Assembly: GCF_000484695.1 (NCBI RefSeq)
Contig: NZ_AXVR01000018.1
Coordinates: forward strand, 24,767 to 88,766
DNA from: Salinispora cortesiana
GTDB lineage: Bacteria; Actinomycetota; Actinomycetes; Mycobacteriales; Micromonosporaceae
Length of the DNA: 64,000 nt
Direction of reading: 5' to 3'
Shown here: positions 57,101-64,000 of the stretch, in pieces
How positions within the stretch are numbered: position 1 is the first letter of the stretch
Layout of the letters: each line of letters starts with the position of its first letter
The notes under the pieces: generated by a model
The model's input: only the letters and a program-made list of their open reading frames with translations
Databases searched by the model: none
What the model was told of the DNA's origin: nothing
Program-made: the position numbers and the translations under genes

Positions 57101-60100
57101 CGCGGATCATCATCGACGCGGTCGCAGACGCAGACCGACTGCGGGTCGAGGAGATGGTGGACCGCCTCGAGGGCAGCATCGCCCGGTCGCAGAACGAGGT
57201 GCGGGCGTTGCGGGCGGATGTCGCCACGCAGGTGGAGAAAGCCGCCCGGCTGGGACAGCTCAGCCACGCTGACAACTCCCGGGTCATCGCCGAACTGGAG
57301 GCAGCCAACCCCAAGCGCACCGACCTGGGAGCGGTCCGACGCCAGCTCGAAGACATCGCAGGCCGTCTGCCCGAGTACGCCAGCAAGGCTCAGGAGGCGA
57401 TGCGAAGCCGTGTCACGATCGAGCTCAATGAGGCCGCCAGCCGGGCGGCCAACAACACCGGTCCGAAGGTCTCCGACAACGCCGCGGAGCTCATCAACGC
57501 CCGCATCGACACCGGAGACCTCGCCACCGCCGAGGAGTACCTGCTCAACATCCTCGCTGGAGAGGATCCACCCAGCACCATCCGCTCGACCGACCTGGAG
57601 AAGTTCCTCGCTGTCCTCGGCGCCGCCACCGACGGTGTCCCCCCGGCGCTGATCCGGGCTGCCCGGGACGGGGACACCCACAACGGCCTCGACTTCAGCC
57701 GGCTCAACGATTTTGAACGGACCAACGCCGTCGAGGGCCTCGAGCAGTGGCACCGGATGACCACGGAACGGCAGTCGTTGCGCCACCAGCGGACGAAGTC
57801 GGTGCTCGGGTATGCGCTGCGGCTGGCCGGTATCGAGTTCACCAACGAAAGGACGCCGTACAAGCTCGGTAACGCCCCGACCCGGAAATGGGTCGAGCTC
57901 ACCGGCGTCAAGCTGACCGGTGGGGCACGGGTTCCGGCGTTCGGGTCTCGCGCCGGTGACCTGCTGAAGGTGATGCTGTGCTGGGGCGTGCAGGACGCCG
58001 CCACGCTGCTGACCTGGGTGGAGCAGGATCAGAGCAGCGACCCGATCCTCGTCTTGCTGTTCGGCAGCATGTCCGCCGACCACCGCAAGGTCCTGGCCAA
58101 GGAGTGCGCGGCCCGCGCCGACCGGCCGGTCATGGTTGTCGACGACGCCGCGATCGCGTTCCTCGCCGCCCGCGGAGGCGGGCTGTTCGCCACGACCGAA
58201 CGGATCCTGCTGCCGTACGCGGCGACCAACCCGTACCACCCGAGCGGACACGACGCGCTGCCCAGGGAGATGTTCTTCGGCCGCGTTGACGAACGCAAGA
58301 GCATCCTCGACCCGTACGGCGCGAACCTGCTCTACGGCGGCCGGCAGCTGGGCAAGTCGGCGCTGCTGCAGGCCGCGGCCCGCCAGTTCGAGCTCTACCA
58401 GGACCGGGTCGCGGTGTATCTGCCGCTGTCAGGCGGGTTCGGCGCCACGGTCAAGATCGACGACCTGTGGAACATGATCGCCGAACGGCTCGCCCAGCGG
58501 GGTATCACCTCGCCGCGCAAACGGGCCCGCGACGCCGCCCAGTACGTCGAGACGACGATTACCGCGTGGCTGGGCAGCAACAACCAGCGCAGGCTGCTGC
58601 TGCTTCTCGACGAATGCGACGGGTTCTTCGACGCGGACGCCCGGACAGGGTTCGAGCACACCACCCGCCTGCGTAACCTGATGATGACCACGAACCGCAA
58701 CTTCAAGCCAGTGTTCGCCGGCCTGCACCAGGTCCAGCGGTTCGCGCACCTACCCAACCAGCCGCTCGCCAGCGCGCACTTCGGCGACCCGATCGCCATC
58801 GGCCCGCTGACACCCGCCGCGGCGCACGATCTGATGTTCACCCCGATGGACACCCTCGGGATCTCCTTCGACTCCGACGAGCTCATCCACCGGGTCCTCG
58901 CCTACTGCAACTACCAGCCGAAGCTGCTGCAGATGGTCGGCGAGGAGCTCGTGCGGGAAGCGTTGAGCCGACGGGGCCTGGAAGGGCCGCGGTACCGCAT
59001 CCGCGACGAGGACCTGGAACGCGTGATCGGCTCCAACGCCGTCCGGCAGAAGATCCGTGAGACGGTGCACCTGACCCTCAACCTCGACTCGCGGTACAAG
59101 CTGATCGCGCTCGTCGTCGCCCTCTCCGCGCTGGAGAGAGGCGCCGACCACGCCATCCCCACGAACATGCTGCGGGACGAGTGCCTGGCGTGGTGGCCGG
59201 AAGGGTTCGCCGACCAGGGAGCCGACGAGTTCCGGTCGCTGCTGTCGGAGATGAGCGGCCTCGGGGTCCTGTCGGAAACTGGCGGCCGGTGGCGGCTGCG
59301 GTCCAGCAATGTGCTGCGTCTTCTCGGCACCGCGGAGACCATCGAGGAAGAGCTGTGCGCGCTGGAATGGCGTAACGTTGTCACAATCCTGTCGGCCGAG
59401 CAGGCCCGCCGCACGCTGACCGACGGCCGCATCTCGCCGGTGACCGAGAAGCAGCTGGCCACCCTGACCGAACGGAGCAACCACCTGTGGGTGGTCGTCG
59501 GCACCCAGGCGACTGGGATCGACCGGGTAGCGGCACGGCTGACCGAGGAAGCGGACATGATCGGGGCGCGATTCACCCTGCATGTGACCAGGGGACCCTC
59601 GGGCTACCGGCGGGAACTGCGCGGCGGGGCGCCCGGTGACCGGCACCGGGTCGTGCTCAGCGACCTGTCGACAACCAGGCTCGACAACGCGCTCAACGAA
59701 CTGCTCCAGGTCGACACCCTGCTGCCGGCCGCCGGGGTGACCCGCTCCCTGGTCGCGGTCGTCGACGCCAGCGTTAGCGAACTGTTCACCAAGGACGACG
59801 CTCCGTCGCTGGGGGAGGTCACCGACCGGGTGATCGTGCTGCGCCGGCTGTCGCCGGGCGGGCTGCGGTCGTGGGTCGTCGACAACGAGATCTCGTGTTT
59901 CGGTGACGCGGCCAGCCAGAAGATGCTGCTGGAGGCCACCGGCGGATGGACGGTGCTACTCGACGACGCCGCACGGCTCGCGGCCACCGAACGCACCGCC
60001 CGACGCGTGTGCGATGCGATCACCGCAGCAAGGCTCAACAGCGCCGAAGTCGCCAGTGTGTTCGTTGACCAGGTCGGACTGGCGAACAACCCGACGCTGG

Positions 60101-60333
60101 CGGCCGCTTTCGACTCGCTGCTCGACTACAACGCTCCGATGAGCAGCGAAGACCTGGCCACCTGGCTTGAGGTAACCGAATGTGGCGGCGCCCGATCGGT
60201 GGAGGCGTTGCGGTACTTCGACGTGCTCGTCGAGCGACCCGACGACGGGCTGTGGGAACCGGAGCCGGTGTTCGCGGCGGCGTGGAGGAAAGCGCGACAG
60301 CAGGGACAGGCTGGTCCGGCGGCGGGTTCGTGA
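54142..60333 (+). CDS. 2063-residue protein with STAND/AAA-like ATPase domain
   Basis: A very large protein, not recognised as a whole. Residues 1-600 are helical and low-complexity (Ala/Asp/Thr-rich), beginning with a (His-Arg)n stretch from a hexanucleotide repeat. Residues about 600-1280 are helical with coiled-coil character. A P-loop NTPase follows: REMFFGRVDE, Walker A K1405 in LLYGGRQLGKSALLQ, Walker B D1490-E1491 in RRLLLLLDECDGFF, and VFAGLHQVQRFAHLP, resembling STAND/ORC-like ATPases. About 570 residues with winged-helix-like segments complete it. The start is taken as ATG 54142, after AGGAG eleven bases upstream; GTG 54187 would remove the repeat. It likely acts as sensor or scaffold for the helicase-nuclease. 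Confidence 0.78.
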   Translation: MSGRLRHRHRHRHRHTSVLICTSEGFAELAAEATDDEERQGYTAKAELAAQLERLNDALEAAFKVLTPEEFADLVWRIPNPERTDFLSHLRVPSARKPVPIAAANGLAKLRTWTTADRRRAARTITRPVLRRLMEPLDAWLTDRDDDALRKALVDDASQANAVRLMVLVFWYDLPQVVAALRLALTSGLALPTWPAEVVNDIAAACARLEVLGADAISDPGSDPETEDGADMPDSSETTVGLAASHHGPTETGAHRPDVTTAVTDADVEGGPAADTTIAELAVRLRTTVDTAHDATQQISDALAASKLPDQHLLDRIAELGTVVTHARAVLAGLGVDPDFGDDCAELAAALDRASAAQDKDCSAREQLTRLTHLSGPDTSADMLAGVRQLAQQLLDTDCWDDDQRNHVTALITLLQIIDAAEADDIAQATHLYSTAQQHLPTELGPVLVVALMGKLTARTDDTTGAHNAAAHQADPAESVDAPVPEARTTFAVAVATAPPAVSDGIAVNESPAAPDGTAGSVAPVTANGCGHDDPVSTRDNGTGAATRAEAIEPRAAADAAAQDGPGDQPSDGADLISLQPKAPSEQHRPAGALRKPDDAADDSLMASLLRRRRYCLAFHAATARGNVTRAQALRMLTLSEAVRSESGATSAMLRADLDTLHVHHFDGDRASQLALLAAAVRGALVTADPNAGTILEGLVGSLHELPHLTRVAGAIGTASARGLLSSSAILAALAPIAGADQSIATAVEAAAQARDRLRTVRFARAQQIADRWWSADGLIGQVLDIAAHDRRVDIDVAVERLRKFARREAIVEELMREDAQIRAKNSRPLEGAARRRLTDHARECLDAVGAWVDAVRANPDAARDSLQVPPQLAELRNEVRAGWVDADIELRDTAGSDDVLLAAAAAACRESVARSVELLDGTSLSGTEPDPNIVLNRELLRSPALPVDAKLNPARPVTITDIESAVAMSWAAAFDARLAIEDYGAARIIIDAVADADRLRVEEMVDRLEGSIARSQNEVRALRADVATQVEKAARLGQLSHADNSRVIAELEAANPKRTDLGAVRRQLEDIAGRLPEYASKAQEAMRSRVTIELNEAASRAANNTGPKVSDNAAELINARIDTGDLATAEEYLLNILAGEDPPSTIRSTDLEKFLAVLGAATDGVPPALIRAARDGDTHNGLDFSRLNDFERTNAVEGLEQWHRMTTERQSLRHQRTKSVLGYALRLAGIEFTNERTPYKLGNAPTRKWVELTGVKLTGGARVPAFGSRAGDLLKVMLCWGVQDAATLLTWVEQDQSSDPILVLLFGSMSADHRKVLAKECAARADRPVMVVDDAAIAFLAARGGGLFATTERILLPYAATNPYHPSGHDALPREMFFGRVDERKSILDPYGANLLYGGRQLGKSALLQAAARQFELYQDRVAVYLPLSGGFGATVKIDDLWNMIAERLAQRGITSPRKRARDAAQYVETTITAWLGSNNQRRLLLLLDECDGFFDADARTGFEHTTRLRNLMMTTNRNFKPVFAGLHQVQRFAHLPNQPLASAHFGDPIAIGPLTPAAAHDLMFTPMDTLGISFDSDELIHRVLAYCNYQPKLLQMVGEELVREALSRRGLEGPRYRIRDEDLERVIGSNAVRQKIRETVHLTLNLDSRYKLIALVVALSALERGADHAIPTNMLRDECLAWWPEGFADQGADEFRSLLSEMSGLGVLSETGGRWRLRSSNVLRLLGTAETIEEELCALEWRNVVTILSAEQARRTLTDGRISPVTEKQLATLTERSNHLWVVVGTQATGIDRVAARLTEEADMIGARFTLHVTRGPSGYRRELRGGAPGDRHRVVLSDLSTTRLDNALNELLQVDTLLPAAGVTRSLVAVVDASVSELFTKDDAPSLGEVTDRVIVLRRLSPGGLRSWVVDNEISCFGDAASQKMLLEATGGWTVLLDDAARLAATERTARRVCDAITAARLNSAEVASVFVDQVGLANNPTLAAAFDSLLDYNAPMSSEDLATWLEVTECGGARSVEALRYFDVLVERPDDGLWEPEPVFAAAWRKARQQGQAGPAAGS

Positions 60334-60581
60334 CTGCCGCCGGAACAGCTTGGTGAACCATTGGCCCGAAGCATTGGGTTTCGTCGTGGGGCGGCGGTTA
60401 TCGCCAGTCGGCGTAGCGCCGGGCGACGTACATCCGGGTGCTCGGCGGGTGCTCGGTCGCCGTGGACAGGGTCGGTGTCATATGGACTGTGTGGTACGTG
60501 CGTCCGGTGGTATCAGCCGAGACCTGCCGATTAGTGGACTGGTGGGAAGCGTGGGCCCGCGGGGCATCGAGTGACGCTGGC

Positions 60582-60723
60582 TCTTAATCCGCGGGTTCGG
60601 GGTTCGAGTCCCTGGCGGCGCACCAACGAGCAAGGCCCTGACCTGGTACTTTTGTGCTGGTCGGGGCCTTTTCGCGTACGGCGGGGCGGCTGGTCGCTCG
60701 GTGGGTGCTCGGGAGCCGTTGGA
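60582..60723 (+). repeat. right att-type direct repeat (tRNA-Lys 3' part plus terminator)
   Basis: This 142-base copy of 17528-17671 differs by a few substitutions and a 2-base indel. It begins at CTCTTAATCCG and has CCA at 60623-60625. Again the 5' half of the tRNA is missing. It marks the right end of the ~43-kb element; downstream genes are unrelated to it. Confidence 0.8.
60632..60670 (+). terminator. tRNA-Lys-type intrinsic terminator (right copy)
   Basis: Same 12-bp stem as at 17579-17617 (AAGGCCCTGACC with GGTCGGGGCCTT), with changes only in the loop, followed by TTTTCGCG. Confidence 0.7.
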
Positions 60724-60866
60724 CCTCGCGATCGTCCTGGCCGTCGCCCACCTCCTGGTTCTGAGGTGGCCGGCGGCGTGGTGCCGGAGTCAGCGGTGTC
60801 GTGTTGCTGCTACCCCTACGCTGGCGGCATGAGGGGATCCAGCGCGGACCGGACTGGTAGGTGCTG

Positions 60867-61541
60867 ATGAACCGGCGTGCGGCAGCATTTGCCGAGGCGA
60901 TTCCCGACGCTGTTCGGGCGGACGTGGTCACGCTGTGGCGCTACCACGACCTGCGTCACGAGTTGCGTTCGTGCGATGTGGGGATCGGGCTGGGCAGTCA
61001 TGACCTTGGGGTGGCGGTCGTCGCGACACGTCTGTTCCACGAGGGCCTGTTCCCAAGGATCCTGTTTACCGGCGCGAATGCTCCGACGACGGTTGAGCGG
61101 TTCCCGCGCGGGGAGGCGGTGCACTACCGCGAGTACGCCGTCGAGCAGGGCGTACCGGCGGGAGCGATTCTGGTGGAGCCGCGTGCCACGAACACCGCCG
61201 AGAATCTAAAGTTCTCCCGTGCGCTGCTGACCGAACGCCGGATCCCGGTGGAGTCGGTGCTGATCATGTCGCGGCCCTACCAGCAGCGTCGGGCCTACGC
61301 CACCTGCCGGCTGGTGTGGCCGGAGGTCGAGGTGGTGTGCGCGTCGAACCCACTCGAACTGGATGACTACGTGCGCAGTATCGGCGACGCGCGGCGGGTG
61401 GTGGACATGCTGGTCGGCGACACGCAGCGGATCGAGGTGTACGCGCAGCGCGGGTTCGCGATCCCGCAGGAGATGCCGGACGAGGTACGGGCGGCGTTCG
61501 AGCGTCTGGTGGCGGCCGGCTACACGAGCCGGCTGATCTGA
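60867..61541 (+). CDS. YdcF/DUF218-family protein
   Basis: A 224-residue protein of the YdcF-like (DUF218) family: GIGLGSHDLGVAVVATRLF, FPRILFTGANAPTTVERFP, ILVEPRATNTAENLKFSRAL and VLIMSRPYQQRRAYATCRL. The conserved acidic/Asn and Arg residues of the family active site (NTAEN, RPYQQRR) are present. YdcF of E. coli binds S-adenosylmethionine in vitro; the cellular role is unclear. No transmembrane segment is present, unlike SanA/ElyC. ATG 60867 is chosen; GTG 60861 is an alternative. It lies just outside the element. Confidence 0.78.
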   Translation: MNRRAAAFAEAIPDAVRADVVTLWRYHDLRHELRSCDVGIGLGSHDLGVAVVATRLFHEGLFPRILFTGANAPTTVERFPRGEAVHYREYAVEQGVPAGAILVEPRATNTAENLKFSRALLTERRIPVESVLIMSRPYQQRRAYATCRLVWPEVEVVCASNPLELDDYVRSIGDARRVVDMLVGDTQRIEVYAQRGFAIPQEMPDEVRAAFERLVAAGYTSRLI

Positions 61542-62045
61542 GCCGGGCTACCAGCGCGGCCTTCCCGGCCGGAAGCCTATCCGGTCGCTGAGAGCGTCGT
61601 TCCTACTGTGCGACGCGACGTCCCCGTGGCTGGGCGGGCTGTTGACCTGGTGGTGGGGCGTGGAGATGCCGAGCAGGCCGTCGTCGTAGTCCCCGGCGGG
61701 CGACTGCGCCCGCCGGGGACTACGTCGGGTACTCGCTCGGATCGATCTCATCGGTGGTGCCATGCCGGTCCGTCGGGGTGCCGGCATGGCGTTGCCTGCT
61801 CGAGCCGGAGCAGGTGGCGACAGAGTTAGTCGACACTCTGGCGCGGTCCAGGCAGGAACAGGACGATGGTTTCATGTGCGTCGGTAGCCCTTCCTGAAGC
61901 ACCGTGAGGGCCCACGGTGGGGGTTTCGCATGTTGTCGCCAGTCTCGATCCTGTGGTCCATCCAGCGACTCGATCCGTCTCGACTTGATCTGATGGTGTG
62001 AATGCGTTGTGGTGACGATAGGTCCTTGTTCGATCGGAGGTGATT
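61542..62045. other. intergenic with long hairpin
   Basis: About 500 bases without a supported gene. A perfect 18-bp inverted repeat at 61685-61702 / 61707-61724 (arm starting CGTAGTCCCCGG, 4-base loop) may terminate the YdcF transcript, though no T run follows. GGAGG at 62036-62040 serves the next gene. Confidence 0.55.
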
Positions 62046-63399
62046 GTGGGCTCGCAGGTGAATCCCGAGTGGTGGAGTTCGGGAGTCTGGAACGGCCGCC
62101 CGATCGGTGAATTTCTGCAGCGGCGGGACGTCACTGTGGTCTTCCGATTCCTGCACGCTCGGGGCGTGTCTTACGGCAGGATCGCGGCTCTCGTGGGGAT
62201 ATCGTCGAACCGTGCGGCGGAGATCGCCAAGGGCGTCCGTCAGGTAACGGCCTACGAGGTGCTGGAGCGAATCGCGGTCGGCCTGAGCATCCCGCGTCCT
62301 GCGATGGGGCTCGGCCGGGACGCGGGCACTCGCGTAGGTGGGGACTCCGATGCCGTGGCCGCGGATAGCGGAGCAGATAGTCCGTTGGCAAGTGGGGATG
62401 CCAGCGTGGAGGTTAGCGGCCTGGCGAGACTCCGGCTCGGCCTGGACGAGGCCTTGGCGTTGACAAGTGTCGCTCCTCGGCGACTTGAGTTGATTGAGGA
62501 GTCCGCAAGCGAGCACATGACGCTCTACCCGTCGGCCTTGCCTCAGGTCATGCTGTCGTTGCTGGCTGCCGACTGCCGGGAGGTTCAGATGCTGTCGCTT
62601 CGGCGGCAGCCGGCGGCGGTCCAGGCCCGGATTTCCGGGGTGGCGGCGTTGCTGGCCACGATGTGCGCTGATGCGTTGATGCGGCTCGGGGATGCGGCCG
62701 AGGCTCGGCGCTGGTATGGCACGGCGATCCACGCGGCGGACGACAGCGGGGAGGCTCACTTCAGGGTGCTGGTGCGGGCGCAAGCGGCGATGCTCCCGTA
62801 CTACTTTGGGGACCCGACCCAGACTGTCGCTTCGGCTGATGCGGCTTTGGGGTCACATCGCTCGCATCGTCACCCGCTGCCTTGGCAGCCGCAGGACGGG
62901 CGCGTGCACTGGCCCGAATCGGTGCTACGGAGCAGGCAGAGTCGGCAATTGACCAGGCGCGTCGGCTGTTCGATCAGGCTGGCGACGAGGACAGCGACGT
63001 GGCCTTCCGGTTCCGGTGAAGCGGCTGTTGTTCTACCTCTCCGGCGCCTACACTTGGCTGGGTGACACGGGTGAGGCGTATCGGATCCAGGAAGAAGCGT
63101 TGCGGCTCTACGGCACGGCTCCGGCCGTACCTATTGATGCAGCGCTCATCGCCCTGGATCGGTCGATGTGCCTTGCCCAGGACCGACGAGCGACCGAAGC
63201 GGCGGTGACCGCGCGTGATGCTGTCGCGAACCTGCCCGAGGCGCAGCGGACGGAGATCATCCTGACCAGGGCCACCGACGTGGCAAGGGTGATCCCGGAA
63301 GAGAGCCGGCTTGGTGAGGTCGCCGTCTTGACGGACTATGTGCGGGCGTGCCGCGAGAGCGCCCGTAGGCTTGGGACCACCGCAGCACTCGGTCCCTAG
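62046..63399 (+). pseudogene. HTH/TPR-type regulator, two frameshifts
   Basis: The N-terminal frame has WNGRPIGEFLQRRDVTVVFR and an HTH (VSYGRIAALVGISSNRAAEI), then TPR-like helices (RLGDAAEARRWYGTAIHAAD). The coding pattern moves to another frame near 62830-62880 (AALAAAGRARALARIGATEQ) and to a third near 63010 (KRLLFYLSGAYTWLGDTGEA), ending at 63399. Joined, these give a normal actinomycete HTH-TPR regulator of about 450 residues. Two indels make it a pseudogene or an assembly artefact. The start is GTG 62046, five bases after GGAGG. Confidence 0.7.
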
Positions 63400-63406
63400 G
63401 AGCCCC

Positions 63407-63676
63407 ATGTTTGTCGAGGCGCGTACCCGGCCGGTGCTCGCCGAGGTATGTCGTCGCCTTGGCTACCACGATTTGAACGTGACCCTGCTGCGGCACCACA
63501 CCAACGCCGTCTATGCAGTCGGTGACGTGGTGATCAAGATCTCCCCCGGAGACCATGGCCTCGATCGGGTGCGCGGGATGGTGGCGGTGGTCCACTGGCT
63601 GGTGGAACGGGGGTTCCCCACCGTGGGCCTTCACCCAGGACTGGTCCAGCCGTTGCGGGTCAGGGCCCCGGAGTAG
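63407..63676 (+). pseudogene. phosphotransferase (APH-like) N-terminal fragment cut by IS
   Basis: An 89-codon fragment starting MFVEARTRPVLAEVCRRLGY with LLRHHTNAVYAVGDVVIKIS, the N-lobe beta-strands and ATP-contacting Lys of aminoglycoside-phosphotransferase-like kinases. It breaks off after FPTVGLHPGLVQPLRV, well before the catalytic loop. The break coincides with the likely left end of an insertion sequence at about 63661. It probably formed a pair with the upstream HTH regulator gene. Confidence 0.65.
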
Positions 63677-64000
63677 TCCGCGAATGTCCTGTTTGGTCTG
63701 ATCTTGTTCTGGGGGCTGTGCCCGGGTAAGGAGCGAGCACAACACCTGTGGATCATGAAGTTGTCTACGCTTCAAGACTCACCAAAGGTGTCGTGCTCGC
63801 TGTGTCATCATCGCTCATTGCCGGGGCGGGTCACGTCGCGGCTGCCTGCCTCGGTGCCGATTCGCCGTCTGCGGGCTTGCTGGACCGGTTGGCGCAGGTC
63901 GCTGACCCTCGTGATCCTCGTGGTGTGCGGTACCGGTTGGCGACGTTGCTGGCGATCGGGGTGTGCGCGATGAGCGCGGCCGGCCACAACTCGCTGACCG
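63661..64000 (+). mobile_element. ISAs1-like insertion sequence, left end
   Basis: The element probably begins at CAGGGCCCCGGAGTAGTCC (63661), where the phosphotransferase frame is broken, and runs off the window. The assignment rests on the transposase below; the right end and target duplication are not visible. Confidence 0.55.
63748..64000 (+). CDS. ISAs1-family transposase, N-terminal part (3' end missing)
   Basis: The frame from GTG 63748 continues to the window edge. It includes LLDRLAQVADPRDPRGVRYR followed by LATLLAIGVCAMSAAGHNSL, the pattern of the DDE-transposase-associated N-terminal domain of ISAs1-family transposases. The catalytic DDE residues would be beyond the window. AAGGAG occurs at 63728-63733; GTG 63793 or 63802 are alternative starts. 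Confidence 0.7.
   Translation, partial: MDHEVVYASRLTKGVVLAVSSSLIAGAGHVAAACLGADSPSAGLLDRLAQVADPRDPRGVRYRLATLLAIGVCAMSAAGHNSLT

Overview
The window is GC-rich actinobacterial DNA with GTG/TTG starts, long runs of ATGA/GTGA-coupled genes and gene families common in Micromonosporaceae. A Micromonospora-like actinomycete is the best guess; this is an inference from gene content, not a database result.

Left third (1-17.2 kb): the 3' end of a secreted GH5 cellulase with FN3 and CBM2 domains, then a compact steroid (cholesterol/androstane) catabolic locus. It encodes a FadE28/FadE29-type heteromeric acyl-CoA dehydrogenase and a ChsH3-type hydratase for side-chain removal. KstD, a second KstD-like flavoprotein and the KshA/KshB 9alpha-hydroxylase act on the rings. 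HsaA-HsaD-HsaC-HsaB, in the same order as in Mycobacterium tuberculosis, hydroxylate and cleave ring A, and a FadD3-type CoA ligase starts C/D-ring breakdown. Five 14-bp sites fit the KstR operator pattern TnnAACnnGTTnnA and one site upstream of fadD3 fits the KstR2 pattern AnCAAGnnCTTGnT exactly. The operators therefore mark the regulon and add an SRPBCC protein and a DUF3068 protein to it.

Middle and right (17.5-60.7 kb): a roughly 43-kb region bounded by two ~143-bp direct repeats. Each repeat is the 3' part of a tRNA-Lys(CTT)-like gene from the anticodon loop through CCA, plus its terminator. This is the signature of an integrated tyrosine-recombinase element. Inside are a regulator/acetyltransferase pair; an unusual biosynthesis-like cluster (glycosyltransferases, a kinase-like/PLP-decarboxylase fusion, nucleotidyltransferase, sulfotransferase, an extra ArgS, a PhyH dioxygenase); and the element core (replication-relaxation protein, DUF2637/SpdB-like protein, excisionase-like protein, integrase). 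Between the integrase and the right repeat lies a 23-kb conflict-system cargo.

The cargo has two divergent operons. The leftward one is a pPIWI-RE system (REase, DinG-like helicase, pPIWI-RE protein), with the helicase split by a frameshift at a G9 tract. The rightward one has three genes of 2027, 799 and 2063 codons. Its first product fuses a DEDDh exonuclease, a DinG-type helicase and a RecQ-type helicase, and its third carries a STAND/AAA-like P-loop ATPase. I do not recognise this three-gene set as a described system; it is the strongest candidate here for an undescribed defence module.

Right end (60.7-64 kb): a YdcF-family gene, a frameshifted HTH/TPR regulator, and a phosphotransferase gene cut off by an ISAs1-like insertion sequence. 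Several unrelated genes carry single-base frameshifts (helicase, HAD hydrolase, DUF2637 start, HTH regulator), so indel errors in the assembly must be considered before any of them is called a true pseudogene.
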